A stretch of 64,000 nucleotides of DNA, from positions 58,501 through 122,500 of the forward strand of contig JAGFNK010000004.1 of the NCBI GenBank assembly GCA_025769875.1, read 5' to 3'. The notes below the pieces were generated by a model. It searched no databases. It saw nothing but the letters and a program-made list of their open reading frames with translations, and was not told the DNA's origin. The DNA comes from Russula earlei. Lineage: Eukaryota; Basidiomycota; Agaricomycetes; Russulales; Russulaceae. This document shows, piece by piece, positions 11,153-22,048 of the stretch; position 1 is the first letter of the stretch, and the number at the start of each line of letters is the position of its first letter. The translations under genes were made by a program, and so were the position numbers.

Positions 11153-14100
11153 CTAAGGGGCCATCATGTAACCCCGCATGGCACGCTGATCCGGCATCCA
11201 AATGCCCATCGCACCAGGAATGGGCATTCCAACGTCCTTCTCCTCGAGCATGTAGCTCTCTTGTCCACTTGCGCCCCACTGCCCAGCCGGTTGATGTGTC
11301 GCAGCGGCCTGCGCGAGCAGTTGCGTATAGTCGCCCCCGCCCCCGCTCCCATTTGCACCAGTGGGGGTCGTTGAAGCTACTGCTGCAGCTGCACCGCCGG
11401 AGGATGTCATAGCACCTGCGTTGCGCACCTGCATCTGCGGACCATCGGGGTAAAACGGATAGAATAGGTTTACCGGGACCTCAGCGAGCTTCGTCTCCAC
11501 GGGGCCATTCGGACTGCCGTTGCCTGCACCAGGGACATGGGTTCGTGAAGACGAGGGAATTGCGGGTCCAATCGGTGGCGATCCAGGGAAGGAGGGTGTT
11601 CCTGAAGTGCCGTGAGCATATGTGGCATTACTGAGCGATGGTGTCGACGCTGTAGTGTGCGCCACAACAGGGGAACTGGTGACTTCGAGGTCCCAATCAC
11701 GCTCGGGCATCAGCACTGGATGGGAAGATGGGCCAGCTTGGCGTAGGTTGACCCCGAGAACCTTTTCGGCGAGCGTCGCGATAAGCGGGTGACTGCCGTT
11801 CATCTCCTTGCGCTCCCAGCGCCAACGGAAAGATGGGAGCATGTCGAGTGCCATCCAGACGTCTTCGAGCGCAACTTGACGGGTGAGCGAATCGCAACGC
11901 GACATGTGTCCGAAGAGTATAACCATGGCGGCGATGTGCAAAGGAATCGGCGAGACAAAGAACGAAATGTCGGGGAAGCGGAGCAGTTGATTATGCACGA
12001 CAATGATGTTGTGGGATACAACGATCGCTGAGAATTTAAGTTAATGATCGGGCCTATAAGGACGTCCGGGGTAGTCGGCTCACCATCCAACAACGCTTTA
12101 TGTCTTTGAGCAAACTCTAGTTCCTTGTTGGAGAACAGAGCGCGAAGCAGCAGAATCCTTGCGATCCCTAGTTTCAGAAGCGTCAGTCCTTCGTCCTCCG
12201 TTATATCCTGGACAAGCTTCGTCTTCTCCTCCAGCGACCAGTCTGCCGTCCCGCCGAAGTAAGGCTTGTACCTCTCCGGGAGCTGGCGGCGGAACTCCAC
12301 CATGCTCTTCACGATCCTCGTTGCATGGCGCACGGTCGAATCTGCACTCTGCCCATGCGGACTGTACAGCGAAATGATGATGTCCGCCTGGATCTCTGCG
12401 ATCGGATGGCTGAGCAAGAAGTGCTCGCTGAGGTCGGGCCGTCCGGACTTTGGCCGCACAGGATGCTGCGTGTTCGTGTCATTTGGCGAGATAGCCAATG
12501 GGCGGCCGAGGAGAAGGGACGTGCCACGGTCTTGTACCAGCACAATTCCCCAGAGACGGATGCGCAAATGACACTCAGAATCATCAAATATGGTTTGAGA
12601 GGTCGGATCGTGGTTGAGCCCCAGCTCGATACCAAGGCGGACCATACTTCCAACAAGCCGCCAAAGCGTACGACCTTGACGCTGGAACGATCAGGGGATC
12701 AGAGGCCGAAAACGTATGCGTGAACGAGAAATCTATATACCTCCGTGTACAAATACCAGTGCAGAAGAATGAGGGCCTGCAAGCTGCTGATTGTGACTCG
12801 AAGCTCAGGCTTAACGGCAAGGGCACGTTGGAAGAAAGCCTCGTGTTCGGGCCATTCTGGTGGCATAAGAGACTTGACATTGACGTTGGTCAACGGCGGT
12901 GAACCCGCCCCCGACTTGGATCTAGACTCCCTGTCGAGTCCACAAGCACGGTGATTGAGCTCCGAAAGAGTTCCCAGAGCGAGTACAAGATACACGCAAC
13001 ATAAGAAACCAGGATCATGTTGCTGCGCCTCACCCGCGTAAAGTTGTGCGAGAGACTCTTCAAACTCGTGGCGTAGAAAGACGGGTCTATGAAAGTTGAG
13101 GCGCTCAAAGTAGATGTTCACAATATATTGGACCAACTCGCGATCTTTTGGCAGAAAGACAGAGAATGCGGGCGCAGAATTGGCGGCATTTGGTGATGAC
13201 ATAATGGTGTTACGCCCCATTGGGATGAACACCCATTTATTAACGTCATGTTGAAAGGCTGCCTCGGCTGCTATGGTGTCACGTCCAGATATGAGGCCAT
13301 GGGAACCAACGGCAATGTCTTCCCTGTCGAGAGGTTGAGGTCCTAGCCTGAGATCTTGAACGATATCTGGCGCAACACCGAAGCTCTTGGCTAGCGCCTG
13401 TGACAGGTGTGAATAAGAAAAACGGCGCTACGCCCAAAGACGTACCCGAGGATTGGACATATCGTGGGATCCAGGATCACCTCCTTTGATGTCTTGTACA
13501 ACACCAGCGGAAGACAACGGACGGGGAATGGGCTGCGCCGGAGGAATGGGTTGGGAAGGGTGCGGGGGTGGAGGGTGCTGGAACATGGGATGCAGGTGAG
13601 GATTATAGCCTGGAGGTGGCTGCATGTGAGGGGGAGGGGGATAAGGGGCTCCACCTGGACCAGGATAATATGGCATAGGGGGATAACCAGGAGGGAGCAT
13701 GTGTGGTCCTGGAGGGACATAGGGATAGCCTTTCGGAGGTGAACCACCGCCTAGATAGAAGAAACAGTGAGCACCAGGGTAAAAAATCGCCCTGGAAGGG
13801 GGAAATACGACACTTACTGGGAGGACCGGAGGCGAATTGGAAGGAGGCAGAGACGGGGGGTGGTGCATTGGATTCGACCTCGACACCTTCACGGACGAGG
13901 ACTTCCTCCAGGTTATCCATGTCAAAGCCAGGGATACGGCGTTTGAGGAGGGCGTCGCATTGGGCGAGCTTATGTTCAAGGTGCTCTGTGTGGCCGCGAA
14001 GGGTGAGGGTCTGGCGGTGCCTGTCCTCCTGGTGGCAGGGAGTTCCGGCGGTTGCACAAGCGGTACATCGTGGATGTTTAGAGTCGCACTATAAAGATGC

Positions 14101-14578
14101 AAGGAAGGTCAAAATGAAGAATTTGGGAGGGAAATTCGAGTGGGAGAGCCCAGGAAATTGCCGACGGTGTTGACCGACGGGACTTGCCACGACGTGCGGG
14201 TGGACCATGAGAGGAAGGATTACGGCTGATGATACCCACCTTTATCTTCTTACTCCTGCAGCGGGCGCAGGCCTCGTGCGAGCGACGAAGACGACGAGGT
14301 TCGGCAGGGGTGGATGGTTCGCCATTTTCGGCCTTCTTGCGCTTTCTGCTTTGAGGGGCCGGGGTTTGAGGCGGTTGAGGTTGCTGGGGTTGCTGAGTGT
14401 CGATGTGAGGCTGCTGATCCATTTGCTGGATCGGGTTCTGCACCTCTGAGGAGCGGATGTCGAGCTGAGGGTGTGGAGGGAGGACGTGTGTCATCGCGAT
14501 AGGCTCGACGCCCTGGCCTGACCCGCGTCCTCGTCGTTTTGGCTTGCTCGAGGTGATTAATTCCCTTAATTTCCTCAT
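11153..14578 (-). CDS. Zn2Cys6 transcription factor with fungal-specific domain
   Basis: Six exons join in phase: 14578-14240, 14088-13818, 13750-13446, 13397-12741, 12681-12084 and 12027-11153 (1014 residues). The zinc cluster spans residues 104-131 as CARCRSKKIK plus CDSKHPRCTACATAGTPC, spacing C-x2-C-x6-C-x6-C-x2-C-x6-C, and the first intron splits it. It follows a basic and Q/P-rich N-terminus. A short coiled coil (HTEHLEHKLAQCDALLK), a proline-rich linker and the fungal-specific transcription factor domain follow (FHRPVFLRHEFEESL, LYTERQGRTLWRLVGSMVRLG, RLWGIVLVQDRGTSLLLGRP). The tail is rich in S, T, P and G. It should bind DNA as a nuclear regulator; its targets are unknown. The start could instead be the methionine at 14494. 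It is divergent from the VTT gene and looks intact. Confidence 0.9.
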
Positions 14579-14628
14579 CTCTTTCTCACGCTGCTTATTT
14601 AATTTATTTAATTTTTCTTGAACTGCCC
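14579..14628. promoter_or_regulatory. Very short divergent promoter interval
   Basis: Only 50 bp separate the predicted ATG of the Zn2Cys6 gene (minus) from that of the VTT gene (plus). The interval holds an A/T-rich stretch of TTTAATT-type repeats at 14597-14617. With so little space, each transcript must start inside the neighbour's 5' region, or one of the starts is further in (14494 for the regulator). Confidence 0.5.
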
Positions 14629-15966
14629 ATGGACATGTCCTTACCTTCCCTGGCCATCATCCCCACCATGTTCTTCTCTTCCATCCACCCCAACGAATCC
14701 GCTTACACCCTTGCAACCGTGCACACCGACGAATCCTCCTCTCTCTCATCATCTTCTCCTTCAGTCTCATATGGCACCACTCCCCTTCATCCCCCGCATC
14801 ATGCCAGAAGAGTAGTCGTCAATGCCACCCTCAAGATGGCTGCCATCTTCCTTCTTAGCTCTATCTTTCTTGGAGGCACCTTGTGGATATCCCTTCCAAT
14901 CCTAGACCCGTATGTTATCCTCCTTCCGCGCTTTCCTCGTTAAACGGCCCCCTCCTGGTCGGTTCTTTAGCGAAGACCGCCCGCTGTTGCATATACCAAA
15001 GTCTTTCTCCAACCTTCAAGACCTTAATTATCTTCTCAAGAAGTACCGCGACATATATCCCTTCCGCGTCTTCGTCTCTTATGTCATCACTTATCTCTTG
15101 TGAGTTCCGCCCTGTCATCCCCCAGCGTCTTTATCCCTCATTCGATTCATCTCCCCAGCCTCCAGGCATTTTCATTACCGGGATCGATGTACCTCTCTAT
15201 CCTTGGCGGCGCAGTATGGGGTGTCGCCCGGGCATTGCCTTTAGCCTGCGCCTGTGTCGCCACAGGCGCCACGCTTTGCTATTTCATTTCCGCTGCTCTC
15301 GGTCCTGCACTCCTGACTCTTCCGGCCTTCCAGTCCCGGCTTGAGCTTTGGTCAGCGAAGATTAGCGCACAGCGCGCCAACCTCATCCCCTTTCTCATCG
15401 TTCTCCGTATCGCTCCCCTGCCCCCCCATTGGGTCGTCAACGTCCTCGCACCACACCTTGGTATTGACCTCATCCCGTTTTGGTGTAGCACCTTTCTCGG
15501 AATTTTCGGTGTCACTGTTATACATACCTCCATCGGTGGTAGCTTAGATGAGATGACCTCTGCCGCCGATTTCCACCTTATTTCATGGCGCAACTTCCTC
15601 ACCCTTGCCGCCGTCGTTGTCGGTGCAATGATCCCGGTTGGTATACGATACATCTTTGCACGCGAGGCTGCAGATGTCGGCGATGAAGAGCCACATGTAG
15701 TGCTCGAGGGCCCGGATGATACGATCCTTGTGCATGGCCAGCCATTATCACCGCTCGCCAAGAACAGGCTAGTGCAGAGCTCGTCGTTGGTTGTGCGTTC
15801 CGAGGATGGTGAAGAGGATCTCTTTGGTGACGAGACAGACGATGAAGATGTGATTCTCGAAGCAGGCCCTTCACTGGTCATCAAGGGCAAGGATCCTGAA
15901 CCCCCCCGAAGTCCCATTCACCGCCGCGCAACGTCCTCATCGTCATCCGAAATACCGTCCCGATAG
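14629..15966 (+). CDS. TVP38/TMEM41-type VTT-domain membrane protein
   Basis: Three exons, 14629-14909, 14971-15099 and 15159-15966, join in phase through 61- and 59-bp introns to give 405 residues. After a Ser-rich N-terminus there is a membrane anchor (MAAIFLLSSIFLGGTLWI) and then the VTT core: YLFLQAFSLPGSMYLSILGG, ATLCYFISAALG, and IPFLIVLRIAPLPPHWVVN. The last of these is the conserved R-x-x-P-x-P-x-x-x-x-N stretch of the DedA/TMEM41 family. A further hydrophobic helix (FLTLAAVVVGAMIPVGI) precedes an acidic, Ser-rich cytosolic tail. Family members act in the ER/Golgi as lipid-scrambling or trafficking proteins; that role is inferred from family. There is no sign of damage. Confidence 0.9.
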
Positions 15967-16473
15967 AGATTTGTGAATGCTCACGCTTTACGCGTTTGTA
16001 CTCGCCGCGGCTTACCACTCTCTTGTATCCACACTCTCTTAGGTGTTGTACTCTAGAAATTCGTATATACTCTATCCGTGCTACTTTCCTTCCTAACGTC
16101 GGGGTTGCCCTCTCAACTTTGGGATCAAGTGGACTAGGCCATGAATGTTTATAATGACGCTCTTACGAATTAATTAAGGCCCCTGTTACCAACCGAGATT
16201 TCTTGTCTTGAATCTTGAACTTGAACTTGGATTCTTTTCTGGACAGGAATGATAGGTGTGATGTAGTCCCTTCCTTCTGCTCCTTCCAAGTGGGGTATGG
16301 CAATTGTGTCATCAGGGCAGCACAAATATCACCAATGTGTGGGTGCACCTGCTTGTGTAACTTGTATATGTGCAGCTCTTGTGAAAATGGGGCTACAAGC
16401 ACCCAGGTTGTTGATCTACTCCAAGTTTAACCCCATGTATGGGAATATCACAAACAGAAAAAAAAACTCATAT

Positions 16474-18208
16474 TATTGTCGTTTTCACGTGACCTTGCAC
16501 TTGCCATTTTTGGATGTCATTTCAAGTGCAAAAATAAAACTGCTATATCTCAACAGTTTCTCAACAGATTGCCTTGAGACTTTGACAGTAGAACCTTATA
16601 TGTTGTATCTAGGTGCAGCTAAAATATGGGAGCCTAATATTTAGTTCTTGAAATGTTGATTTTCAGGTGGTGACATGAGTGCAAAACTTTGAACTGCCAT
16701 ATCTCAACTGTTTCTGAACCAATTGACTTGAAACTTCGACAGTGGGATCCCATGTACTGTATCTAGGTGCAGCCCAAGAGTTGGGGTCTGATTCTTAGTT
16801 TTTAAAGTTTCAGTTTTTGGGTGTGATCTGAGTTCGAAATTTCAATCTGCCATATCTCAACCATTTCTCGATAGATTGCCTTGAAACGTGGACAGTGGGA
16901 CCTTATATACTGTATCTGGGTGCAGCAAAAATATGGGAGCCTAATATTCAGTTTTTGAAGTTTCGATTTTTGGGTGCCGAGCTGCGTGTGAAATTTCATA
17001 CTGCCATGTCTCAACCATTTCTCAATGGATTGTCTTGAAACTTGGACAGTGGAACCTCATGCACTGTAGCTAGATGTTTCACTCATTGGATGTTCACATT
17101 TTGGGGTGCCAACCCCAAGCATGATAATATTACATTATCCCTACAGCTGAATCCATCCATGATATGATATGACTATTACAACTGTACTGCGCGAGAAGGG
17201 CACACTTAAGTTCATGGGGCTGGACAAGGACTGAGGGAAGAGTAAAAGAGACAAAATTGAAATGATGACACGAGGTGTGCATCGAGGCAGCAATAGGCAT
17301 CGGCATGGGTACATGTGCATGTAGCTTCTTCAGTGAGTCTTTGGCCTCGCACGTGCATGGTCTCATCATCGCAAAGGGGGGTGTGCATGTTCTGAGGTGT
17401 TGCCATGCATTGGAATGTGGGCACAGTGTGGGGAAGCAGGAGGGAGGAGTGTGCTTGCATTGTGTGTCAAATGTGTCGTCATGACATGGTGTTGCCAGGC
17501 ATTGGCCGTGTTGCTGATATTGCTGCTGCTGCTGTTGTTGTTGTTGTTGATCCTGGTGCTGCTGTCATGGCAGAGGCTGAGGCGTGGTCATTTGAGGAAA
17601 TGGGGTGGCGAGAGGCAAGGATGTAGGCGATGGCATTATGGAAAGGCATGAGCATCTGAGGGGGTGACTTGCATGTTGCTCGTGCTGTCATCTTGTGGGC
17701 ATGGCGACGAGGTCTTCACCACTGCAGGTGATGGCAGCACTTGTGGGTGAGGTTGTACGTATGGATGGGGATGCGGTGGAAGGGGAGGAGTGGTGCGGTG
17801 TGGTGCTTGCATCAGCGACTTCTCCTGTGGTGACATCGTGGTGGCGGCTGGTGATCTTTCTGTGGGGCGGCGTCAAGGTAATGATGGGCAATGCTGGATG
17901 TGTGAGAACTGCAGGGATGACGGGAGCAGGTGATGTGAAGGCATGACATTTCAGCAACCATACCTGCTGTTACGGGGCAGGGTGGGGAATGCGGCGGTGT
18001 GGGTTTTGCCTGGAGTTGCGTAGAAGCACGGCTGTGTGTGTGCATACATTGGGCAGCAGAGAGGTGATGTCATGCCAGGCAGGAGAGTGGGTAAATGCGC
18101 GCACACACCGAGGGGGTCCAGGGGGCGTGATCCATTCATTGTGAAGGGAAGTAGGATGTTCACATCCTCAGAAAGTGCCAAAGAGTGTCCTGCCGGTGAG
18201 AAGGGATG
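16474..18208 (+). repeat. Left arm of the giant inverted repeat
   Basis: It matches the reverse complement of 18592-20327 over its full length with scattered, mostly transition differences. The inner 18120-18208 and 18592-18680 and the outer 16474-16500 and 20300-20327 can be aligned by eye. The arm contains about four diverged tandem units and a GCT/GTT-rich run at 17517-17560. Confidence 0.85.
16530..17060 (+). repeat. About four tandem ~153-bp units
   Basis: The phrase CTGCCATATCTCAAC (or a close variant) followed by TTGAAACTT-GACAGTGG and TATCTAGGTGCAGC recurs at about 16540, 16692, 16848 and 17000, a period of 152-156 bp. The mirror image is in the right arm at about 19740-20270. The units differ by single bases. 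No coding potential is seen. Confidence 0.75.
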
Positions 18209-18591
18209 AGCTATAAGAAAAGCACCAGGAGACCTATGTAGGAATAAGTCGGATCACTTGTCTCTTCTCTCTCTTGTTTTCCTATCTGTAGTCTCGTATT
18301 CGCAATTGCGGTTCCGGATTTCCACTTGTGCATGCTAGCACTAGCACTTGGAGTGCTTACTCACACATTCTCATGCTAGTTGAATCTAGACATCATGCGC
18401 GTACCTTTGGCTGATCCCACCCAGTCCGTATCACCCAGGTCTCTCCTGGAGGCAACCACAACAGGAAGCAGGATGATTTGTATCAAATGACGGAAATCTG
18501 GGAGACCTTTGAAGAGACAGGTCTACTTCTTGCATCCTCAACATTGGAGTCCAAGGCACCTCTGAGCAACATCGCTCTGGACACATCGCAT
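18209..18591. other. Unique loop between the inverted arms
   Basis: Roughly 383 bp that are not mirrored. It is not C- or T-biased like the arms and contains a short phrase YQMTEIWETFEETG in one frame. It may be the remnant of whatever sequence separated the two copies when the palindrome formed. No feature is recognised. Confidence 0.4.
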
Positions 18592-20327
18592 TCGTCCCTT
18601 CTCACCGGCAGGACACTCTTCAGCGCTTTCTGAGGATGTGAACATCCTACTTCCCTTCACAACGAATAGATCACGCCCCCTGGACCCCCTCAGTGTGTGC
18701 GTGCATTTACCTGCTCTCCCACCTGGCACAACATCACCTCTCTGCTGCCCAATGTATGCGCACACACAGCCACACTTCTATGCGACTCCAGGCAAAACCC
18801 ACCCCGCCGCATTCCCCACCCTGCCCCGTAACAGTGGGTACAGTTGCTGAAATGTCATGCCTTCACATCACCTGCTCCCATCGTCCCTGCGGTTCCCACA
18901 CGTCCAGCATTGCCCATCATTACCTTGACGCCGCCCCACAGAAAGATCACCAGCCGCCACCACGATGTCACCACAGGAGAAGTCGCTGATGCAAGCACCA
19001 CACCGCACCACTCCTCCCCTTCCACCGCATCCCCATCCATATGTACAACCTCACCCACAAGCGCTGCCATCATCCGCAGTGGTGAAGACCTTGTTGCCAT
19101 GCCCACAAGATGACAGCACAAGCAACATGCAAGTCACCCCCTCAGATGCTCATGCCTTTCCATAATGCCATCGCCTACACCCTTGCCTCTTGCCACCCCA
19201 TTGCCTCAAATGACCACGCCTCAGCCTCTGCCATGACAGCAGCACCAGGATCAACAACAACAACAACAGCAGCAGCAGCAATATCAGCAACACAGCCGAT
19301 GCCTGGCAACACCATGTCGCGACGACACATTTGACACACAATGCAAGCACACTCCTCCCTCCTGCTTCCCCGCACTGTGCCCGCATTCCAATGCATGGCA
19401 ACACCTCAGAACATGCACACCCCCCTTTGCGACGATGAGACCATGCGCACGCGAGGCCAAAGACTCACTGAAGAAGCTACACGCACATGTACCCATGCCG
19501 ATGCCTATTGCTGCCTCAATGCACACCTCACATCATCATTTCAATTTTGTCTCTTTCACTCTTCCCTCAGTCCTTGTCCAGCCCCATGAACTTAAGGGTG
19601 CCCTTCTCGCGTGGTACAGTTGTAATAGTCATATCATATCATGGATGGATTCAGCTGTAGGGATAATGTAATATTATCATGCTTGGGGTTGGCACCCCAA
19701 AATGTGAACATCCAATGAGTGAAACATCTAGCTACAGTGCATGAGGTTCCACTGTCCAAGTTTCAAGACAATCCATTGAGAAATGGTTGAGACATGGCAG
19801 TATGAAATTTCCCACGCAGATTGGCACCCAAAAATTGAAACTTCAAAAACTGAATATTAGGCTCCCATATTTTTGCTGCACCCAGATACAGTATATAAGG
19901 TCCCACTGTCCACGTTTCAAGGCAATCTATTGAGAAACGGTTGAGATATGGCAGATTGAAATTTCGAACTCAGATCACACCCAAAAACCGAAACTTCAAA
20001 AACTAAGAATCAGACCCCAACTCTTGGGCTGCGCCTAGATACAGTACATGGGATCCCACTGTCAAAGTTTCAAGTCAATTGGTTCAGAAACAGTTGAGAT
20101 ATGGCAGTTCAAAGTTTTGCACTCATGTCACCACCTGAAAATTGACATTTCAAGAACTAAATATTAGGCTCCCATATTTTAGCTGCACCTAGATACAACA
20201 TATAAGGTTCTACTGTCAAAGTCTCAAGGCAATCTGTTGAGAAACTGTTGAGATATAGCAGTTTTATTTTTGCACTTGAAATGACATCCAAAAATGGCAA
20301 GTGCAAGGTCACGTGAAAACGACAATA
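18592..20327 (-). repeat. Right arm of the giant inverted repeat
   Basis: This is the inverted counterpart of 16474-18208, including the mirrored ~153-bp units and the CAA/CAG-rich run at 19250-19290. By eye the arms are roughly 93-95% identical near the loop, so the duplication is not brand new. Confidence 0.85.
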
Positions 20328-20561
20328 AACTATTATATGCATCATATCACTTACATCACTCCTGTCACTTCCGGAAAATCCCGAAAAATCAAGTTCCAGT
20401 CAATCAAGTAGTTGATTCGATTTTGAAGAAATCTTGGCAACCGATAACAGGGGCCTAAACGTTGACGGCAATGGCTTGATTGCCTTTTGATTGATTTGAT
20501 TGGTTAGTGTGCCTACAACGCCATTTTCTTCGTCGACGTTCCTGACTGTAGGGGTGCCATT

Positions 20562-21804
20562 TAGGGTTTTTCCGGCCCGGCTTGGCCTGAAAGCCCCGGC
20601 TTTGGCTCGGCCCGAGGCGGCTTTGGCTTTCTAAAACCCCAGGCCGGGCCAAAGCCGTCAAACCCGGCTTGGCTCCGGCTTGGCCTGGCCTAGGCCACGG
20701 CTTTTGTACGTAAGATTTTCTGTATGTGAGCCCGCTGGCCACATGACTTGTACCACCCCTGCGCGTTCACTTTCCCTTCGTCTTTCATCCCACTCACATC
20801 CCTCCTTCCAACTATCGTCATTCCTTTCACCTCACCCTCCTTTCCTCGCGTTCCCACTCTCGACGTCATACCCACCGCTGTTGCCCACTCCATGTCAGCA
20901 GACTACGACAACGGCTCAATTCGATCGCCGTCGACGTCACTCGCCTTGCCGCTCAACGCCTTCATCCCTTCGGTCTTCAAGTCGGAGCACGGCTCCTCCC
21001 CACACTTCGACCTACGGCACGACACCATCGCCGTCCGGCTGCGCATCGCGCCCTCCCAAGACCGTCCCTCAAGCATCTTCCTCGCGTCCGCCACACGTCT
21101 GCGCACACACCCGTATGACGCGTTCGTCATCGTCACAATCGCCTTACCCGAGGGCTCGCTGCCCACAGCGCCTCGCCCATCGTCATTGCCGCGCTATTCG
21201 AGGGCTCGCTGCCCATAGCGTCTCGCCCCCGACATCATCGCCGTATCGCCTCGCGCTCGCGGATTCGCAGTAGGAGGACTTAAGAATAGCACTTTTGTAT
21301 CTAAATATCAAATATATTACGGAGTCGTTATGTTCTGGAGAGCATGATGAGGCATGGTAAGAGCATGGATTATACATGTGGAATGAGTGAAGTCCAGTGT
21401 ACAACATGGTATGCTGCGGGACTGAAGTGATCTAAGACTGAGGAAAGGGATTACGAGCAACCAACGCGACTGAGCATTGCACATTGACATATAGGCCACC
21501 AAAGCTTACATTGTACATGTACTTGACTCAAGCAAAAAGGAAGGTTGAGAGGGAAGCACAGATACGACGATGAAAAACGACAGGGAATGATGGTGTGTCC
21601 ATGTCCATGCAAAGTTGATAAATTAAAGTTTGATGATTACCCCAAATGATCAAAGCCGGGGCTTGACGGCCCGGCTTTGGCTTTTCAAATCACAGGCCGG
21701 GCCAAAGCCGTCACGAAGCCGTCACTTTGGCCCGGCTCGGCCCGGCCTATTTCGGCCTGGCTTGGCCCGGCTCACGGCCTGAGGCCGGGCCGGGCACATC
21801 CCTA
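20562..21804. mobile_element. Non-autonomous hAT-type element
   Basis: An 8-bp target duplication GTGCCATT flanks the element (20554-20561 and 21805-21812), the length typical of hAT transposons. The termini are inverted: TAGGGTTTTTCCGGCCCGGC on the left and, read inward from the right, TAGGGATGTGCCCGGCCCGG. Both ends are followed by GC-rich subterminal sequence with many copies of GGCCCGGC, GGCTTTGG and GCCGGGCC, likely transposase-binding arrays. No transposase is encoded. The cargo includes an open frame at 20748-21218 of unknown nature and a stretch near the right end that resembles a host membrane-protein gene. It sits just upstream of the double-ARID gene. Confidence 0.82.
21357..21470 (-). 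pseudogene. Captured 3' fragment of the membrane-protein family
   Basis: On the minus strand this reads LLVIPFLSLRSL followed by a shifted copy of the C-terminus, against LLVLPFLCLRSLPPAAYH in the gene at 2849-4239. The DNA around TACAACATGGTATGCTGC also matches TACGACATGGTAAGCTGC there. It is damaged and lies inside the hAT-type element, so it is carried cargo and not a gene. Confidence 0.6.
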
Positions 21805-22048
21805 GTGCCATTGGACCTCCCACATTGATATAGGCCATGAGGAGAGCTGTCCTAGTCCTCCTGACCGCAGATCTGGACTTTGTCTGGAAGCCCCGTTCGA
21901 CATATATAATACATGGGCCTCCTACCAAGTGACACCACCTGCCAACCCATCCAGGTACCCAGCCAACCGTTTACCGAACCATTTCCTGCATTTTTCACTT
22001 CTGACCAACAGGAATCTCGTATCGTTCATTCCGTTGGATCTGGCGGTA

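Larger units (their letters stand above)
16178..20455. mobile_element. Giant fold-back PIF/Harbinger-type element (non-autonomous)
   Basis: The left end GGCCCCTGTTACCAACCG and the inverted right end GGCCCCTGTTATCGGTTG are flanked by TAA (16175-16177 and 20456-20458), the 3-bp TWA target site of PIF/Harbinger elements. The termini resemble those of the complete Harbinger element at 41.2 kb, which shares GGCCCC, TTACCAACCG and the CTTGAACTTGAACTTGG subterminal stretch. Inside are two ~1.73-kb inverted arms around a ~383-bp loop, so nearly the whole element can fold on itself. No transposase is present. Short open frames in the arms are mirror images of each other and rich in P, Q, T and H; none looks like a real gene. 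Confidence 0.85.

Noticed and set aside
17695..19334. Many 60-100 residue open frames in the fold-back element
   Set aside because: They are mirrored in both arms, overlap in several frames, and are of low complexity (runs of CAA/CAG and GTT/GCT). No start context, exon pattern or domain.
21929..22048. Longer N-terminus of the double-ARID gene starting at 21929
   Set aside because: That frame begins with GTG and has no ATG before 22049; fungal nuclear genes rarely use GTG.
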